Source: Erythrobacter sp. | GTDB lineage: Bacteria > Pseudomonadota > Alphaproteobacteria > Sphingomonadales > Sphingomonadaceae | Assembly (NCBI GenBank): GCA_030148605.1 | Contig: JASBTD010000036.1 | Location: forward strand, 23,780-87,779 | DNA: 64,000 bases | Direction: 5' to 3' | Shown here: piece after piece, positions 46,169 to 55,994 of the stretch | How positions within the stretch are numbered: position 1 is the first letter of the stretch | Layout of the letters: each line of letters opens with the position of its first letter | The notes under the pieces: model-generated | Told to the model about the DNA's origin: nothing | Seen by the model: only the letters and a program-made list of their open reading frames with translations | Database searches by the model: none | Program-made: the position numbers and the translations under genes

Positions 46169-46903
46169 ATGAGCGATGTGCAATTTCACGAAATGAGCGA
46201 CGGGCGGCGGATCGCCTATCGCTATGCCGCGGGCAAAGGCCCGACCTTGGTGTTCCTGCCCGGCTATATGTCTGACATGGATGGCGGCAAGGCGACCTCT
46301 GTGTTTGCCAAGGCGCAAGCAGAGGGTCGCGCCTGCCTGTTGCTCGATTATTCGGGCTGCGGCCAATCCTCTGGCGAATTCGCTGATGGCACGCTCAGCC
46401 GCTGGCGCGACGAAGTGCTCGAACTGATCCACGCGAAGACGGACGGCCCGGTGATCGTGATAGGCTCGTCGATGGGTGGGTGGCTGATGCTGCTGGTAGG
46501 CATAGCGCTGGGCAGCAAGCTGGCCGGAATGGTGGGTATCGCGTCCGCGCCCGATTTTACCGAATGGGGACGGAGCGATGCTGACAAGCAGAAACTTGCC
46601 GGTGGTGAAACTGTCTTTGACGAGAACCCCTATGGCCCGGAGCCCACACCGATGCATCCGGGCTTTTTTGCAGACGGCCAATCACAGCTGCTACTGAACG
46701 ATGCAATAGAACTGGCTGCGCCGGTGCGCTTGCTGCACGGGCAACGCGATGAAGACGTGCCGTGGCAGATCAGCATGCAGCTGGCTGAGAAGCTTCGTTC
46801 GGACGACATACAGATTGCCTTGATCAAAGATGGCGATCACCGCCTGTCACGCGAACCGGATATCGCCTTGTTGCTGCGACAGGTGTGGAGCCTGCTGGAC
46901 TAG
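46169..46903 (+). CDS. Alpha/beta hydrolase
   Basis: A 244-residue cytoplasmic serine hydrolase. Nucleophile elbow GSSMG with Ser101, oxyanion region LVFLPGYMSDMDGGKA, acid Asp in LLHGQRDEDVPW (about 190) and His in KDGDHRLS (about 226). The SDMDGGKA and DYSGCGQSSGEF pattern matches the palmitoyl-protein thioesterase ABHD10-like group, so a thioesterase or carboxylesterase role is likely. A TPR gene follows 12 bp downstream and then the luciferase-like gene. Confidence 0.9.
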   Translation: MSDVQFHEMSDGRRIAYRYAAGKGPTLVFLPGYMSDMDGGKATSVFAKAQAEGRACLLLDYSGCGQSSGEFADGTLSRWRDEVLELIHAKTDGPVIVIGSSMGGWLMLLVGIALGSKLAGMVGIASAPDFTEWGRSDADKQKLAGGETVFDENPYGPEPTPMHPGFFADGQSQLLLNDAIELAAPVRLLHGQRDEDVPWQISMQLAEKLRSDDIQIALIKDGDHRLSREPDIALLLRQVWSLLD

Positions 46904-46915
46904 GAACTGCCCGTT

Positions 46916-47752
46916 ATGATGCTGACCACACTGATTCTTCCGCTGATGCTGCAAGCCGCCCCCGATGCGGCGCGCAGCGACACCGATTTTGCCGCTGAAC
47001 TGCAAGACCGGCAGCCGCGCACATCTTCAGTGATCGATGCGCCGCGCCCTGACAGCTGGCTTGCGCGGTGCCTGGACCAGCTTGAGGAAGACGCATCGCG
47101 CGCGCATGTGCAAGCACAGATCCGCCGCGATACGACAAGCGGTGAAGAGCGCGTGCTTGCCAACCACTGCCTGGGGCTCGCCGCCACCGAACTCGAACGC
47201 TGGGAGGAAGCACGCGCGGCGTTCAATTCTGCGCGGCAAGAGACACCTGAAGGGGATCCGCGTTTGCGCGCCCGCTTCGGTGCGATGGCCGGCAATGCCG
47301 CGCTGGTTACCGGTGATCTGGATGGTGCGCTGAGCTTGCTCGATGCCGCGCGCGCCGATGCCATCGCTGCCAATGCAGGGGGTATGCAGGGGTTGATCGC
47401 GCTGGATCGGGCGCGGGTGCTGGTTGGTCTTGACCAATTGGGAGAGGCGGAAGCCGCATTGGCCGAAGCGCGCAATCTGCAGCCCGAAGATGCGGAGACG
47501 CGCTTGCTTTCAGCCACGCTGCTGCGCCGGATGGGCAGGCTGGCAGAGGCGCAGGAGCAGATTGAAGAAGCGGCACGGCTTGACCCTGCCGGCCCGGCGA
47601 TCGGCCTGGAGGCGGGAGTGATTGCCATCCTGGGCGGGCGCGAGGAAGCTGCGCGTAGCAGCTGGCAATCGGTTGTGACCTTGTCACCCGACACCAGTTT
47701 CGCGGCGAGCGCGCAGGCCTATCTCGATCAATTGGGGCCTGTTTCCGAATGA
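46916..47752 (+). CDS. Exported TPR-repeat protein
   Basis: A 278-residue protein with a short signal-like N-terminus (MMLTTLILPLMLQAAPDAA), then Ala/Leu/Glu/Arg-rich helical pairs. TPR-like units are visible around residues 80-100, 112-140 and 150-225, for example AEAALAEARNLQPEDAETRLLSATLLRRMGRLAEAQEQIEEAARLDP. TPR proteins act as binding scaffolds; the partner is unknown. Its stop overlaps the next gene's start (ATGA), so it is translationally coupled with the LLM flavoenzyme. Confidence 0.85.
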   Translation: MMLTTLILPLMLQAAPDAARSDTDFAAELQDRQPRTSSVIDAPRPDSWLARCLDQLEEDASRAHVQAQIRRDTTSGEERVLANHCLGLAATELERWEEARAAFNSARQETPEGDPRLRARFGAMAGNAALVTGDLDGALSLLDAARADAIAANAGGMQGLIALDRARVLVGLDQLGEAEAALAEARNLQPEDAETRLLSATLLRRMGRLAEAQEQIEEAARLDPAGPAIGLEAGVIAILGGREEAARSSWQSVVTLSPDTSFAASAQAYLDQLGPVSE

Positions 47753-48732
47753 CGCAGCTCTCTGTCCTTGACCTGGTGCCGGTCCGCGAAGGCGGCAGCG
47801 TTGGCGAAGCCTTGTCCGATGCGACCGAACTTGCGCAAGCGGCAGAGCGCTATGGCTACAAACGCTTCTGGGTGGCAGAGCATCACGCCATGGAAGGTAT
47901 CGCAGGCGGCGCAACATCGGTCGTGCTGGCGCATATCGGCAATGCCACCAACACCATCCGGATCGGTTCTGGCGGGATCATGCTGCCCAACCACACGCCG
48001 TTCCAGATCGCCGAGCAGTTCGGCACGCTGGACGCGCTGTTTCCCGGACGGGTCGACCTGGGGCTGGGCCGCGCGCCGGGTGCCGGGCCGGAACTGCAGC
48101 GAGCGCTGCGCAAGAACCTGCATCAGGCCGCCGAGGCTTTCCCGCAGGATGTGCTCGAGCTGCGCGCGCTTATCACCGGTGATATCGAGCTACCGATTGC
48201 CGCGACACCGGGGCGCGGCGCGAATATCGAGTTCTGGATGCTCGGCTCTAGCCTGTTCGGCGCGCAGCTGGCTGCGAAACTGGGCATGCCCTATGCCTTT
48301 GCCGCGCATTTCGCACCCGATCATCTGGATGCCGCGCTGGCGCTCTATCGCCGCGATTTCGAGCCGTCCGAAGCGCTCGAACGCCCGCATGTCATGGTGG
48401 CGATGAACATCTTTGCAGCTGACAGCGATGACGAAGCAGAGCTGCTCGCTTCAAGCCAGCAGCAAAGCTTTGTCCGGCTGCGCAGCGGCAATCCGGGCCA
48501 GCTGCCGCCACCGGTTGCGGGCTATCGCGAGACCCTGCCTGCTCCCGCCAAGGCAATGCTCGATCATCTGGGACAGGCGGCCGCCGTCGGCTGCAAGGAG
48601 ACCGTGCGCGACAAGATCGCAGCCTTTGTCGCGCGCACCGGGGCGGACGAGATCATCGCATGCGGCGCGACTTACGATCCCGCAGCCCGCATCCGCTCGC
48701 TCGAACTGACGATGGATGCCGTCAATAGCTAA
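47749..48732 (+). CDS. LLM-class luciferase-like flavin monooxygenase (MsnO8-like)
   Basis: A 327-residue TIM-barrel flavoenzyme. It begins LSVLDLVPVREGGSVGEAL with AERYGYKRFWVAEHHAMEG and GSGGIMLPNHTPFQIAEQFGTLDALFPGRVDLGLGRAPG, the signature of the bacterial luciferase-like LLM family. The C-terminal VGCKETVRDKIAAFVARTGADEIIACGATYD is also typical. Substrate unknown. The start overlaps the TPR gene. Confidence 0.92.
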   Translation: MTQLSVLDLVPVREGGSVGEALSDATELAQAAERYGYKRFWVAEHHAMEGIAGGATSVVLAHIGNATNTIRIGSGGIMLPNHTPFQIAEQFGTLDALFPGRVDLGLGRAPGAGPELQRALRKNLHQAAEAFPQDVLELRALITGDIELPIAATPGRGANIEFWMLGSSLFGAQLAAKLGMPYAFAAHFAPDHLDAALALYRRDFEPSEALERPHVMVAMNIFAADSDDEAELLASSQQQSFVRLRSGNPGQLPPPVAGYRETLPAPAKAMLDHLGQAAAVGCKETVRDKIAAFVARTGADEIIACGATYDPAARIRSLELTMDAVNS

Positions 48733-48744
48733 CCCTCCGCATAA

Positions 48745-48757
48745 TTCCGTAACGGAA
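48745..48757. promoter_or_regulatory. Palindrome upstream of NAD-glutamate dehydrogenase
   Basis: TTCCGT-A-ACGGAA, perfect 6-bp arms, 161 bp before the gdh start and 12 bp after the preceding gene. An operator for the dehydrogenase is possible, but the distance is large. Confidence 0.3.
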
Positions 48758-48918
48758 AAGGGCGATTCTGCGCACATTTCTGTTATAGGCCCAAGCCAGA
48801 ACCGGCAGGCATGAATAGTGAACGTTTCTTCGCTTGCGGGGGCTTGGTGATGAGCCTAGGGGCGCATCATTACTAAACGAAAACAGAACAAAATTACACG
48901 CGCAGGGACAGCAGGAAT

Positions 48919-51900
48919 ATGGCTTCCAAGACCGGTGCAAACTCAAGCGGGAAATCCCCCGAAGAGCAAATGACGCAAGAAATCGCGCGCCAGATGCGCG
49001 AGTCGATCCTGCCCGGTGACACGCCGTTCAAACCCTCCTCGCTCAAGAAGGCGGCTCAGTTTGTTTTCGATACAGCCCGCGAACGCGAAGCGGACCGAAG
49101 CGCGCTGGCGATGGTCTCGATTGCGGGTGATCGCCGCTTCCTGCGCATCGCCATCATCAATGATGACATGCCCTTCCTGGTCGACTCGGTCGCTGCAACA
49201 ATCTCTGCCCAGGGCCTTTCGATTGACCGGCTGGTGCATCCGATCGTGCCGGTCAAGCGCAGCAAGGCGAGCAAGCTCACCGGCTTGCCCAAAGGCAAGG
49301 ATGCGGACAGCGCGCCGCGCGAGTCGATGATCTATATCGAGACCGAGCGCGCCGACGCGCGCCAGCGGCATGAGCTTGAACGGCGTTTGCACACCACGCT
49401 GGGTGATGTGCGCGCCGCCGTGCAGGACTGGCCGCGCATGCAGGAAGCGATGGCGGCCGATACCGCGCGTTTCGGCGATGACGAGAATGTCGCGCTGCTT
49501 GAATGGTTCAACAGCGGCATGCTGACGCAGCTTGGCCATTTGACCCGCAAGCGCGATGGCAGCCATTCCGACATGCTGGGCATTTGCCGCAAGAGCGCGC
49601 GCCAGCTGTTGGCTGACAGCTCGTATGAACGCGCGTTCGATTGGTTCACCGATCCATCGCGCGGCGGCCATGCCTGCGACATATTGATCGTCAAGGCCAA
49701 CCGCGTTGCCAATGTCCATCGCCGCGTGCCGCTGGACCTGTTCATCGTGCCGGTGCGCGATGGCAAGAAAGTGACTGCACTTTCGATCCATGCCGGGGTG
49801 TGGACCAGTGCTGCGCTGGCCAGCCCGCCGCACAAAGTGCCGCGCCTGCGCAAGGCCATGGTGGAGATTTCGCACAAACTTGGGTTCCATCCCGGCGGGC
49901 ATGCGGACAAGGCGCTGGTACATGCCTTCACCGCCTTGCCGCATGACTTGCTGATCGGGCTTGAGACCAGTGAAGCCGAACGCGTGGCAACGACGATGAT
50001 GAGCCTGGTCGACCGCCCGCGCCCGCGCCTGTCACTGGTTGAAGCGCCGCTGTCTCGCCACCTGTTCGCATTTGTGTGGTTCCCGCGCGATCTGCATTCG
50101 ACCAAGGTACGCCAGGAAATCGAAGCGCTGCTGACCGAGCCGGAAGGCACCGAGCTGCTGGACTGGAGCCTGGAAGTCGAAGGCGGCAATCTGGCCATGC
50201 TGCGTTTCGTGCTCGATATCCGCGAGATCAAGGCAACGCACGATGAAGCCGCACTAGAAACGCAGTTGCAAGACATGTTGCGCGGCTGGGGCGAAGCGGT
50301 CGAGCGGCATCTGGCTGAAACCGAAGAAGCTTCGCGTGCTGCTGCGATTGCATCGCGCTATGCACCGGCATTTCCGGTCGGCTATCGCAGCCACTATGGC
50401 GCGGAAGAGGCCGCGATCGATATCCGCCGCTTGCGCGGTCTAACCGCCAGCGAAACCCGCGAACGCGACGCACGCCTGTGCCGCCTGCCAGGTGATGCCA
50501 GCGATCGTTTGCGGCTGAAGATCTACCAGCAGCAAGGCGCTTTGCCCTTGTCAGATGCAGTGCCGGCGCTGGAGAATTTCGGCTTCCGCGTGCTGACGGA
50601 AATGCCGACTTCGTTGGAGAATGGCGAGCTTGGCACGATCCACGATTTCATGCTGGCCTTGCCTGAAGGCGATGATGCCGAATCAGTGCTGGAGCGGGCA
50701 GCGATCATTGAAGATGCGATTGCCGGGGTCCTGTCGGGCGAGCAGGAAGATGATCCGTTCAACCGGCTGGTGGTCGGCACGCGTTTGCTCGCCCGCGAAG
50801 CCAATTGGCTGCGCGCGTTCTATCGCTATCTGCGCCAGGCAGGGATTGGCTTTACGATCTACACCGTTGTCGACGCGCTCGCCAATGCACCGCAAGTGAC
50901 TCGCGCGATGATAACCCTGTTCCGTGCGCGGCATGATCCCGCGTTCGGCAAGGATTGTGACGAACAAGCGAAGGTTGCCGAAGACTCGATCAAACGCGGA
51001 CTGGCCAAGGTCAGCGCGATCAATGACGATCGCTTGCTGCGCCTTTACAAGGCGCTGGTCGAAGCGATCCTGCGCACCAATGCCTTTGCTCCGGCAGCTG
51101 AAGAAGCGCTCGCCTTCAAGATCGATTCTGCGCTGATCCCGAACTTGCCCAAGCCCGTGCCGTGGCGCGAAATTTTCGTCTATTCGCGCCGGGTCGAAGG
51201 CATTCACTTGCGTGCCGGCCCGATCGCGCGCGGCGGGCTGCGCTGGTCGGACAGGCGCGATGACTTCCGCACGGAAATCCTGGGCCTGATGAAAGCGCAG
51301 AAGGTGAAGAATGCGGTGATCGTGCCATCAGGCGCGAAAGGCGGCTTCTATCCCAAGCAATTGCCATCCCCGCAAAAGGACCGCGAAGGCTGGGCCGCTG
51401 AAGGGCAGGCAAGCTACGAAGTGTTCATCCGCACGCTGCTGTCGATCACTGACAATCTGGTCAAAGGCAAAGTCGTCCATCCTGACTGCGTAAAGATCCG
51501 CGACGGCGAAGATCCCTATTTCGTCGTCGCTGCAGACAAAGGCACTGCCCGCTTCTCTGACATTGCCAATGGCATCGCCGAAGCGAAGGACTTCTGGCTG
51601 GGTGATGCTTTCGCCAGCGGCGGTTCCAACGGTTATGACCACAAGGCAATGGGCATCACTGCCAAGGGCGCATGGGTTTCCGTCCAGCGACATTTCCTGG
51701 AGATGGGCACCGATGTGCAGAAAGACCCGGTTCGCGTGGTCGGCTGCGGTGACATGTCAGGCGATGTGTTCGGCAATGGCATGCTGCTTTCCAAAGCGAT
51801 CAAGCTGATTGCCGCCTTTGACCATCGCCATATTTTCATCGATCCCGATCCCGATCCGGCCAAAAGCTGGAAAGAGCGCCAGCGCCTTTATGACCTGCCG

Positions 51901-53613
51901 AGCTCCAGCTGGGAGGATTACAAGTCTGAACTGATTTCAAAAGGCGGCGGCGTTTATCCTCGCAGCGCGAAGACCATCAAGCTGTCAAAGCAGGCGCGCG
52001 ACGCGCTGGGCGTGGTCGCCAGCGAATATGATCCCGAAGCGCTGATCAGTGCGATTCTGAAAAGCCCGGTTGACCTGATCTGGTTTGGTGGGATCGGCAC
52101 TTACATCAAAGCCGAGTCCGAAAATAACGTACAGGTCGGCGATCCGGCCAATGACGCTTTGCGGATCGATGCACGCGAAGTGCGTGCCAAAGTGATCGGC
52201 GAAGGTGCAAACCTTGGCGTGACGCAGGCCGGGCGCATCGCCTTCGCGCTGGAAGGCGGGCGGATCAACACTGACTTCATTGACAATTCGGCTGGCGTCG
52301 ATTGTTCGGACAATGAAGTGAATATCAAGATCGCGCTCGCAGCGGCCCAGCAAGCGGGCAAACTCGCCTCGAAAAAGCGCAACAAGCTGCTTGAAGACAT
52401 GACAGCCGAAGTTGCCGACATCGTGCTTGAAGACAATCGCTTGCAAGCACTCGCACTGTCGATCGCAGAGAAAGGCGGCGTGCAGGCCACCGCGTCGCAT
52501 GTGCGCCTGATCGAAAAGCTCGAAGACATGGAAGCGCTTGATCGCAAGACCGAGGGGCTGGCTGACCAGGAAACCTATTCGCGGCGCGCGGGCGATGGCA
52601 AAGGCCTTGCGCGGCCCGAGCTGGCTGTGCTGCTTTCTTCCGCCAAGCTGGTGCTGCAAGACGCGATCGAGCAAAGCGACTTCGTGCGCGACAAGGCGCT
52701 TGAGCCCATGCTGATCGAAGCATTCCCGGCTCCCTTGCGCGAAAACTATCGCAAGCAGATCCTTGACCACCGCCTGCGCGACGAACTGATCGCGACCAAG
52801 CTTGCCAATCGTATCATCAACCGTTTGGGCCTGATCCATCCGTTCGAACTGGCCGAGGAAGAAGGCGTCACACTGGCTCAGATCGCCGCGGCCTTTGTCG
52901 CGGTCGAGCAGCTATTGGGCATGCGCGAAATCTGGCAAGCGATCGAAGAGACCAGCATGCCGGAAGACGCGCGCATCCTGCTGTTGGAACGCAGTGCAGC
53001 AGCGATGAGCTCGCATATGGCAGACCTGATCCGCCAGAGCGGCGCGCAAATTGTGCCAAGCGAACAGATCAAGTCGCTCAGCAAAGGCATGAACAAGCTC
53101 GACGAGATTTCGGACAGCCTTCTTTCCAGTGCAGTCCGGCGTCGCTCAAGCAATCTCAGCGAGTATTTTGTCGAGCATGGCGCACCGCGCAATCTGGCGT
53201 CCAAGGTGGTGCATTTGTTCGAGATCGACGGCTCGATCGGACTGGCAGGGCTCGCCCGCGATAATGAAATCGCACCGCAAGTGCTGACCGAAGCGTTCAT
53301 CACTCTGGGTGCGAAGCTGGGCCTCGATTGGGCGCAGCAGACCGCTGAAGACATGGCGCCGTCAGACCCGTGGGAGCGCTTGCTAGTCAATGGCTTAGCA
53401 CGCGATTTCCAGCACATGCGGCTCGAATTCCTGCGCCGCCGCTGCAGCCGCAAGCAAGGCCCGGTCGAAGCCGTCGATAAATGGCTTGATGCGCATTCGG
53501 GTGCAGTGAAGCAATTCGGTTCGATGATCGGTCGCGCGCAATTGAGCACGCCGGTTGCACCTGCTGTGCTGGCGCAAATCGCGATCCAGGCCCGCAACCT
53601 GCTCGATCGGTAG
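48919..53613 (+). CDS. NAD-specific glutamate dehydrogenase, large (L-180) type
   Basis: A 1564-residue catabolic enzyme that deaminates glutamate to 2-oxoglutarate with NAD. The long N-terminal regulatory part (about 1-700) carries ACT-like modules. The catalytic core includes GGLRWSDRRDDFRTEILGLM and KNAVIVPSGAKGGF (about 770-815), GDMSGDVFGNGML and IGEGANLGVTQ for substrate and NAD binding. The helical C-terminal domain is present. Length fits the L-180 class (about 1560-1640). The ATG at 48919 has an AGGA 5 nt upstream. Together with gltBD and glnE in this window it provides the opposite flux of the glutamate cycle. Confidence 0.96.
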   Translation: MASKTGANSSGKSPEEQMTQEIARQMRESILPGDTPFKPSSLKKAAQFVFDTAREREADRSALAMVSIAGDRRFLRIAIINDDMPFLVDSVAATISAQGLSIDRLVHPIVPVKRSKASKLTGLPKGKDADSAPRESMIYIETERADARQRHELERRLHTTLGDVRAAVQDWPRMQEAMAADTARFGDDENVALLEWFNSGMLTQLGHLTRKRDGSHSDMLGICRKSARQLLADSSYERAFDWFTDPSRGGHACDILIVKANRVANVHRRVPLDLFIVPVRDGKKVTALSIHAGVWTSAALASPPHKVPRLRKAMVEISHKLGFHPGGHADKALVHAFTALPHDLLIGLETSEAERVATTMMSLVDRPRPRLSLVEAPLSRHLFAFVWFPRDLHSTKVRQEIEALLTEPEGTELLDWSLEVEGGNLAMLRFVLDIREIKATHDEAALETQLQDMLRGWGEAVERHLAETEEASRAAAIASRYAPAFPVGYRSHYGAEEAAIDIRRLRGLTASETRERDARLCRLPGDASDRLRLKIYQQQGALPLSDAVPALENFGFRVLTEMPTSLENGELGTIHDFMLALPEGDDAESVLERAAIIEDAIAGVLSGEQEDDPFNRLVVGTRLLAREANWLRAFYRYLRQAGIGFTIYTVVDALANAPQVTRAMITLFRARHDPAFGKDCDEQAKVAEDSIKRGLAKVSAINDDRLLRLYKALVEAILRTNAFAPAAEEALAFKIDSALIPNLPKPVPWREIFVYSRRVEGIHLRAGPIARGGLRWSDRRDDFRTEILGLMKAQKVKNAVIVPSGAKGGFYPKQLPSPQKDREGWAAEGQASYEVFIRTLLSITDNLVKGKVVHPDCVKIRDGEDPYFVVAADKGTARFSDIANGIAEAKDFWLGDAFASGGSNGYDHKAMGITAKGAWVSVQRHFLEMGTDVQKDPVRVVGCGDMSGDVFGNGMLLSKAIKLIAAFDHRHIFIDPDPDPAKSWKERQRLYDLPSSSWEDYKSELISKGGGVYPRSAKTIKLSKQARDALGVVASEYDPEALISAILKSPVDLIWFGGIGTYIKAESENNVQVGDPANDALRIDAREVRAKVIGEGANLGVTQAGRIAFALEGGRINTDFIDNSAGVDCSDNEVNIKIALAAAQQAGKLASKKRNKLLEDMTAEVADIVLEDNRLQALALSIAEKGGVQATASHVRLIEKLEDMEALDRKTEGLADQETYSRRAGDGKGLARPELAVLLSSAKLVLQDAIEQSDFVRDKALEPMLIEAFPAPLRENYRKQILDHRLRDELIATKLANRIINRLGLIHPFELAEEEGVTLAQIAAAFVAVEQLLGMREIWQAIEETSMPEDARILLLERSAAAMSSHMADLIRQSGAQIVPSEQIKSLSKGMNKLDEISDSLLSSAVRRRSSNLSEYFVEHGAPRNLASKVVHLFEIDGSIGLAGLARDNEIAPQVLTEAFITLGAKLGLDWAQQTAEDMAPSDPWERLLVNGLARDFQHMRLEFLRRRCSRKQGPVEAVDKWLDAHSGAVKQFGSMIGRAQLSTPVAPAVLAQIAIQARNLLDR

Positions 53614-53635
53614 AGCGCACAGCTATCCCAAACGG

Positions 53636-53666
53636 GGCTTGACGGCGCGCGCTTTTGCGGCAAGCC
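53636..53666. repeat. Inverted repeat before the ferredoxin reductase-like gene
   Basis: GGCTTG, 19-bp spacer, CAAGCC, ending 10 bp before the start codon of the flavoprotein gene. Overlaps a TTGACG -35-like hexamer. Weak operator candidate. Confidence 0.25.
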
Positions 53667-53675
53667 ACTTAGCCC

Positions 53676-54905
53676 ATGGACAATGCAGATGTCGTAATCG
53701 TGGGGACAGGCCACGGCGGCGCACAGGCGGCGATCGCCCTGCGCCAACAAGGCCATGAGGGAACAATTCTGATGGTGGGGCGCGACAGCGAACCGCCGTA
53801 CGAGCGCCCTCCGCTGTCCAAGGAATATCTCGCTGGCGACAAGCCGTTCGAGCGGATCATGATCCGGCCCGAAAAGTTCTGGGCAGACAAGAACATCGAC
53901 CTGCTGTTGGGCAAATCTGTCAGCGAAGTCGACTGGATGGCGCATCAAGTGGTGCTGAGCGATGGGACCAGGATCGGTTATCGCAAGCTAATCTGGGCAG
54001 GCGGTGGCGACCCTCGCCGCCTGTCATGCCCCGGCGCCACGCTCAAAGGTGTGCATGCGGTGCGCGACAAGCGCGATGTCGATGCGATCATGGCCGAATT
54101 GGAAAGTGGTGCGAAGCGCTTCGTGGTCATTGGCGGCGGCTATATCGGGCTCGAAGCTGCCGCTGTGCTGCGCAAGCTCGATTGCGACGTTACATTGCTG
54201 GAAGCGCTGCCGCGTGTCTTGGCCCGGGTCGCTGGCGAAGAGCTGTCGCGATTTGTCGAAGCTGAGCACCGCGCGCATGGCGTCGACCTGCGGCTGGATA
54301 CTGCAATAGAGTCGATAGAGGGCGATAACGGCAAGGTTACTGGCGTAAAGCTGAGCGATGGCAGCGTTATTCCCTGCGACGCTGTGATAGTCGGGATCGG
54401 AATCGTGCCGGCTGTTGCACCGCTTATTGCTGCGGGCGCTGCCGGATCGAACGGCGTTGATGTCGATGTCTATTGCCGGACAACGCTTGATGACATTTAC
54501 GCGATCGGTGATTGCGCCGCCCATGCCAATCCCTTCGCCGGCCAGGCAGTGATCCGGCTCGAGTCTGTGCAAAACGCGAATGACATGGCCAACACGGTTG
54601 CCCGCGCGATCATGGGCGACAAACAACCCTATCACGCGCTGCCGTGGTTCTGGTCCAACCAGTATGACTTGAAGCTGCAGACCGCCGGGCTTTCGCTCGA
54701 TTATGATCAGACGATTGTTCGCGGTGATCCGGCGACGAGCAAATTCAGCGTGGTTTATCTCAAGGAAGGGCGACCGATCGCGTTCGACTGCGTCAACAAC
54801 ACCAAGGATTATGTCCAGGGGCGCAAGCTGATCGAGAACGAGATTGGTGAGGTTGATCTGGAGATGCTGGCGAACCCCGAAGTGCCGCTCAAGGAACTTC
54901 TTTGA
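53676..54905 (+). CDS. NAD(P)H-dependent ferredoxin/rubredoxin reductase-like flavoprotein
   Basis: A 409-residue FAD protein of the putidaredoxin/rhodocoxin reductase type. FAD motif [19 protein letters not shown] motif [17 protein letters not shown] and the FAD-closing [12 protein letters not shown] are present, with the [17 protein letters not shown] segment typical of this group. It should pass electrons from NADH to a 2Fe-2S ferredoxin serving a P450. Two P450 genes are in the window (28995 and 58364) but no ferredoxin. It ends in a 17-bp antiparallel overlap with queG. Confidence 0.93.
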   Translation: MDNADVVIVGTGHGGAQAAIALRQQGHEGTILMVGRDSEPPYERPPLSKEYLAGDKPFERIMIRPEKFWADKNIDLLLGKSVSEVDWMAHQVVLSDGTRIGYRKLIWAGGGDPRRLSCPGATLKGVHAVRDKRDVDAIMAELESGAKRFVVIGGGYIGLEAAAVLRKLDCDVTLLEALPRVLARVAGEELSRFVEAEHRAHGVDLRLDTAIESIEGDNGKVTGVKLSDGSVIPCDAVIVGIGIVPAVAPLIAAGAAGSNGVDVDVYCRTTLDDIYAIGDCAAHANPFAGQAVIRLESVQNANDMANTVARAIMGDKQPYHALPWFWSNQYDLKLQTAGLSLDYDQTIVRGDPATSKFSVVYLKEGRPIAFDCVNNTKDYVQGRKLIENEIGEVDLEMLANPEVPLKELL

Positions 54906-55950
54906 GCCGCCTTTCCGCCCATTGCGCGGCATCAGCAACAACCGGATCGGGATCACCCGTCAGCGTTTCCACCTGTTCGAGCAGGGATGCATCGCCGCTA
55001 TTCCCCGCAGCATAGAGGCAATTCCTCACAAACCGCTCACGCCCGATCCGCTTGATCGGCGAGCCTGAAAAGAACGCGCGAAACCCCGCATCATCAAAAC
55101 CGAGGAACTTCGCCAGCGAAGGCGCGATCAGCTCTTCGCGCGGCAGGAAATCGCGATGCGCCGCCGCGCTTTCGGCAAACTTGTTCCACGGGCACACCGC
55201 CAGGCAATCGTCGCAGCCATAGATCCTGTTGCCCAGCGCGGTGCGGAATTCCACTGCAATCGGCCCCTTGTGCTCGATCGTGAGGTAGGAAATGCAGCGC
55301 CGCGCATCGAGCCTATAGGGTGCGGGAAAAGCATCGGTCGGGCACGCCACCTGGCAGGCATTGCACGAACCGCAGCGGTCATCATGAGGCGCGTCAGGTT
55401 CCAGCTCCACCGTGGTGTAGATCGCGCCCAGGAACAGCCAGCTGCCATGCGTGCGGCTGACGAGATTGGTGTGCTTGCCTTGCCAGCCCAGCCCCGCCAT
55501 CTGCCCCAGCGGCTTTTCCATCACCGGCGCGGTATCGACGAACACCTTGAGCTCGGAATCGGGCACTTGCTCGACCAGCCACCGCGCCAGCGCCTTCAGC
55601 CGTTTCTTGAGCGTGTCGTGATAGTCGCGCCCGCGCGCATAGACGGAAATGCGTGCTTTGTCGGGATGCGCTTCTAGCGCCAGCGGATCATCCTCAGGCG
55701 CATAGCTCATACCCAGCGCAATCACGCTTTTCGCTGCGGGCCACATGGCATTGGGGCCGCGCCGTACATCGGCGCGCGCCTCCATCCATTCCATCGTGCC
55801 GTGATGACCGGCACCGAGCCATTGATCGAGCCGCCGCCCGACCAGCGGGTCATCCTGCGCTGGCGCAACCCCGCATTGACCAAAGCCCAGCCGCTTGGCT
55901 TCCGCTTTCAGCCGCGCTGTCAGGCCAGAATTTGTTGCGGCGTTAACCAC
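54889..55950 (-). CDS. queG: Epoxyqueuosine reductase
   Basis: A 353-residue cobalamin and Fe-S enzyme performing the last step of queuosine synthesis in tRNA. Two 4Fe-4S motifs are visible: [16 protein letters not shown] and, later, [14 protein letters not shown]. The N-terminal [10 protein letters not shown] and GYE-like catalytic pattern ([30 protein letters not shown]) are typical. The C-terminus is HEAT-like ([30 protein letters not shown]). Start is a GTG with GGGAG about 14 nt upstream. Tail-to-tail overlap of 17 bp with the flavoprotein gene. Confidence 0.95.
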   Translation of the reverse strand: MVNAATNSGLTARLKAEAKRLGFGQCGVAPAQDDPLVGRRLDQWLGAGHHGTMEWMEARADVRRGPNAMWPAAKSVIALGMSYAPEDDPLALEAHPDKARISVYARGRDYHDTLKKRLKALARWLVEQVPDSELKVFVDTAPVMEKPLGQMAGLGWQGKHTNLVSRTHGSWLFLGAIYTTVELEPDAPHDDRCGSCNACQVACPTDAFPAPYRLDARRCISYLTIEHKGPIAVEFRTALGNRIYGCDDCLAVCPWNKFAESAAAHRDFLPREELIAPSLAKFLGFDDAGFRAFFSGSPIKRIGRERFVRNCLYAAGNSGDASLLEQVETLTGDPDPVVADAAQWAERRLKEVP

Positions 55951-55994
55951 GCTTGGGGTTGCTCCCGTTTAGCCCTGAGAGTTAACTGGGCCGG

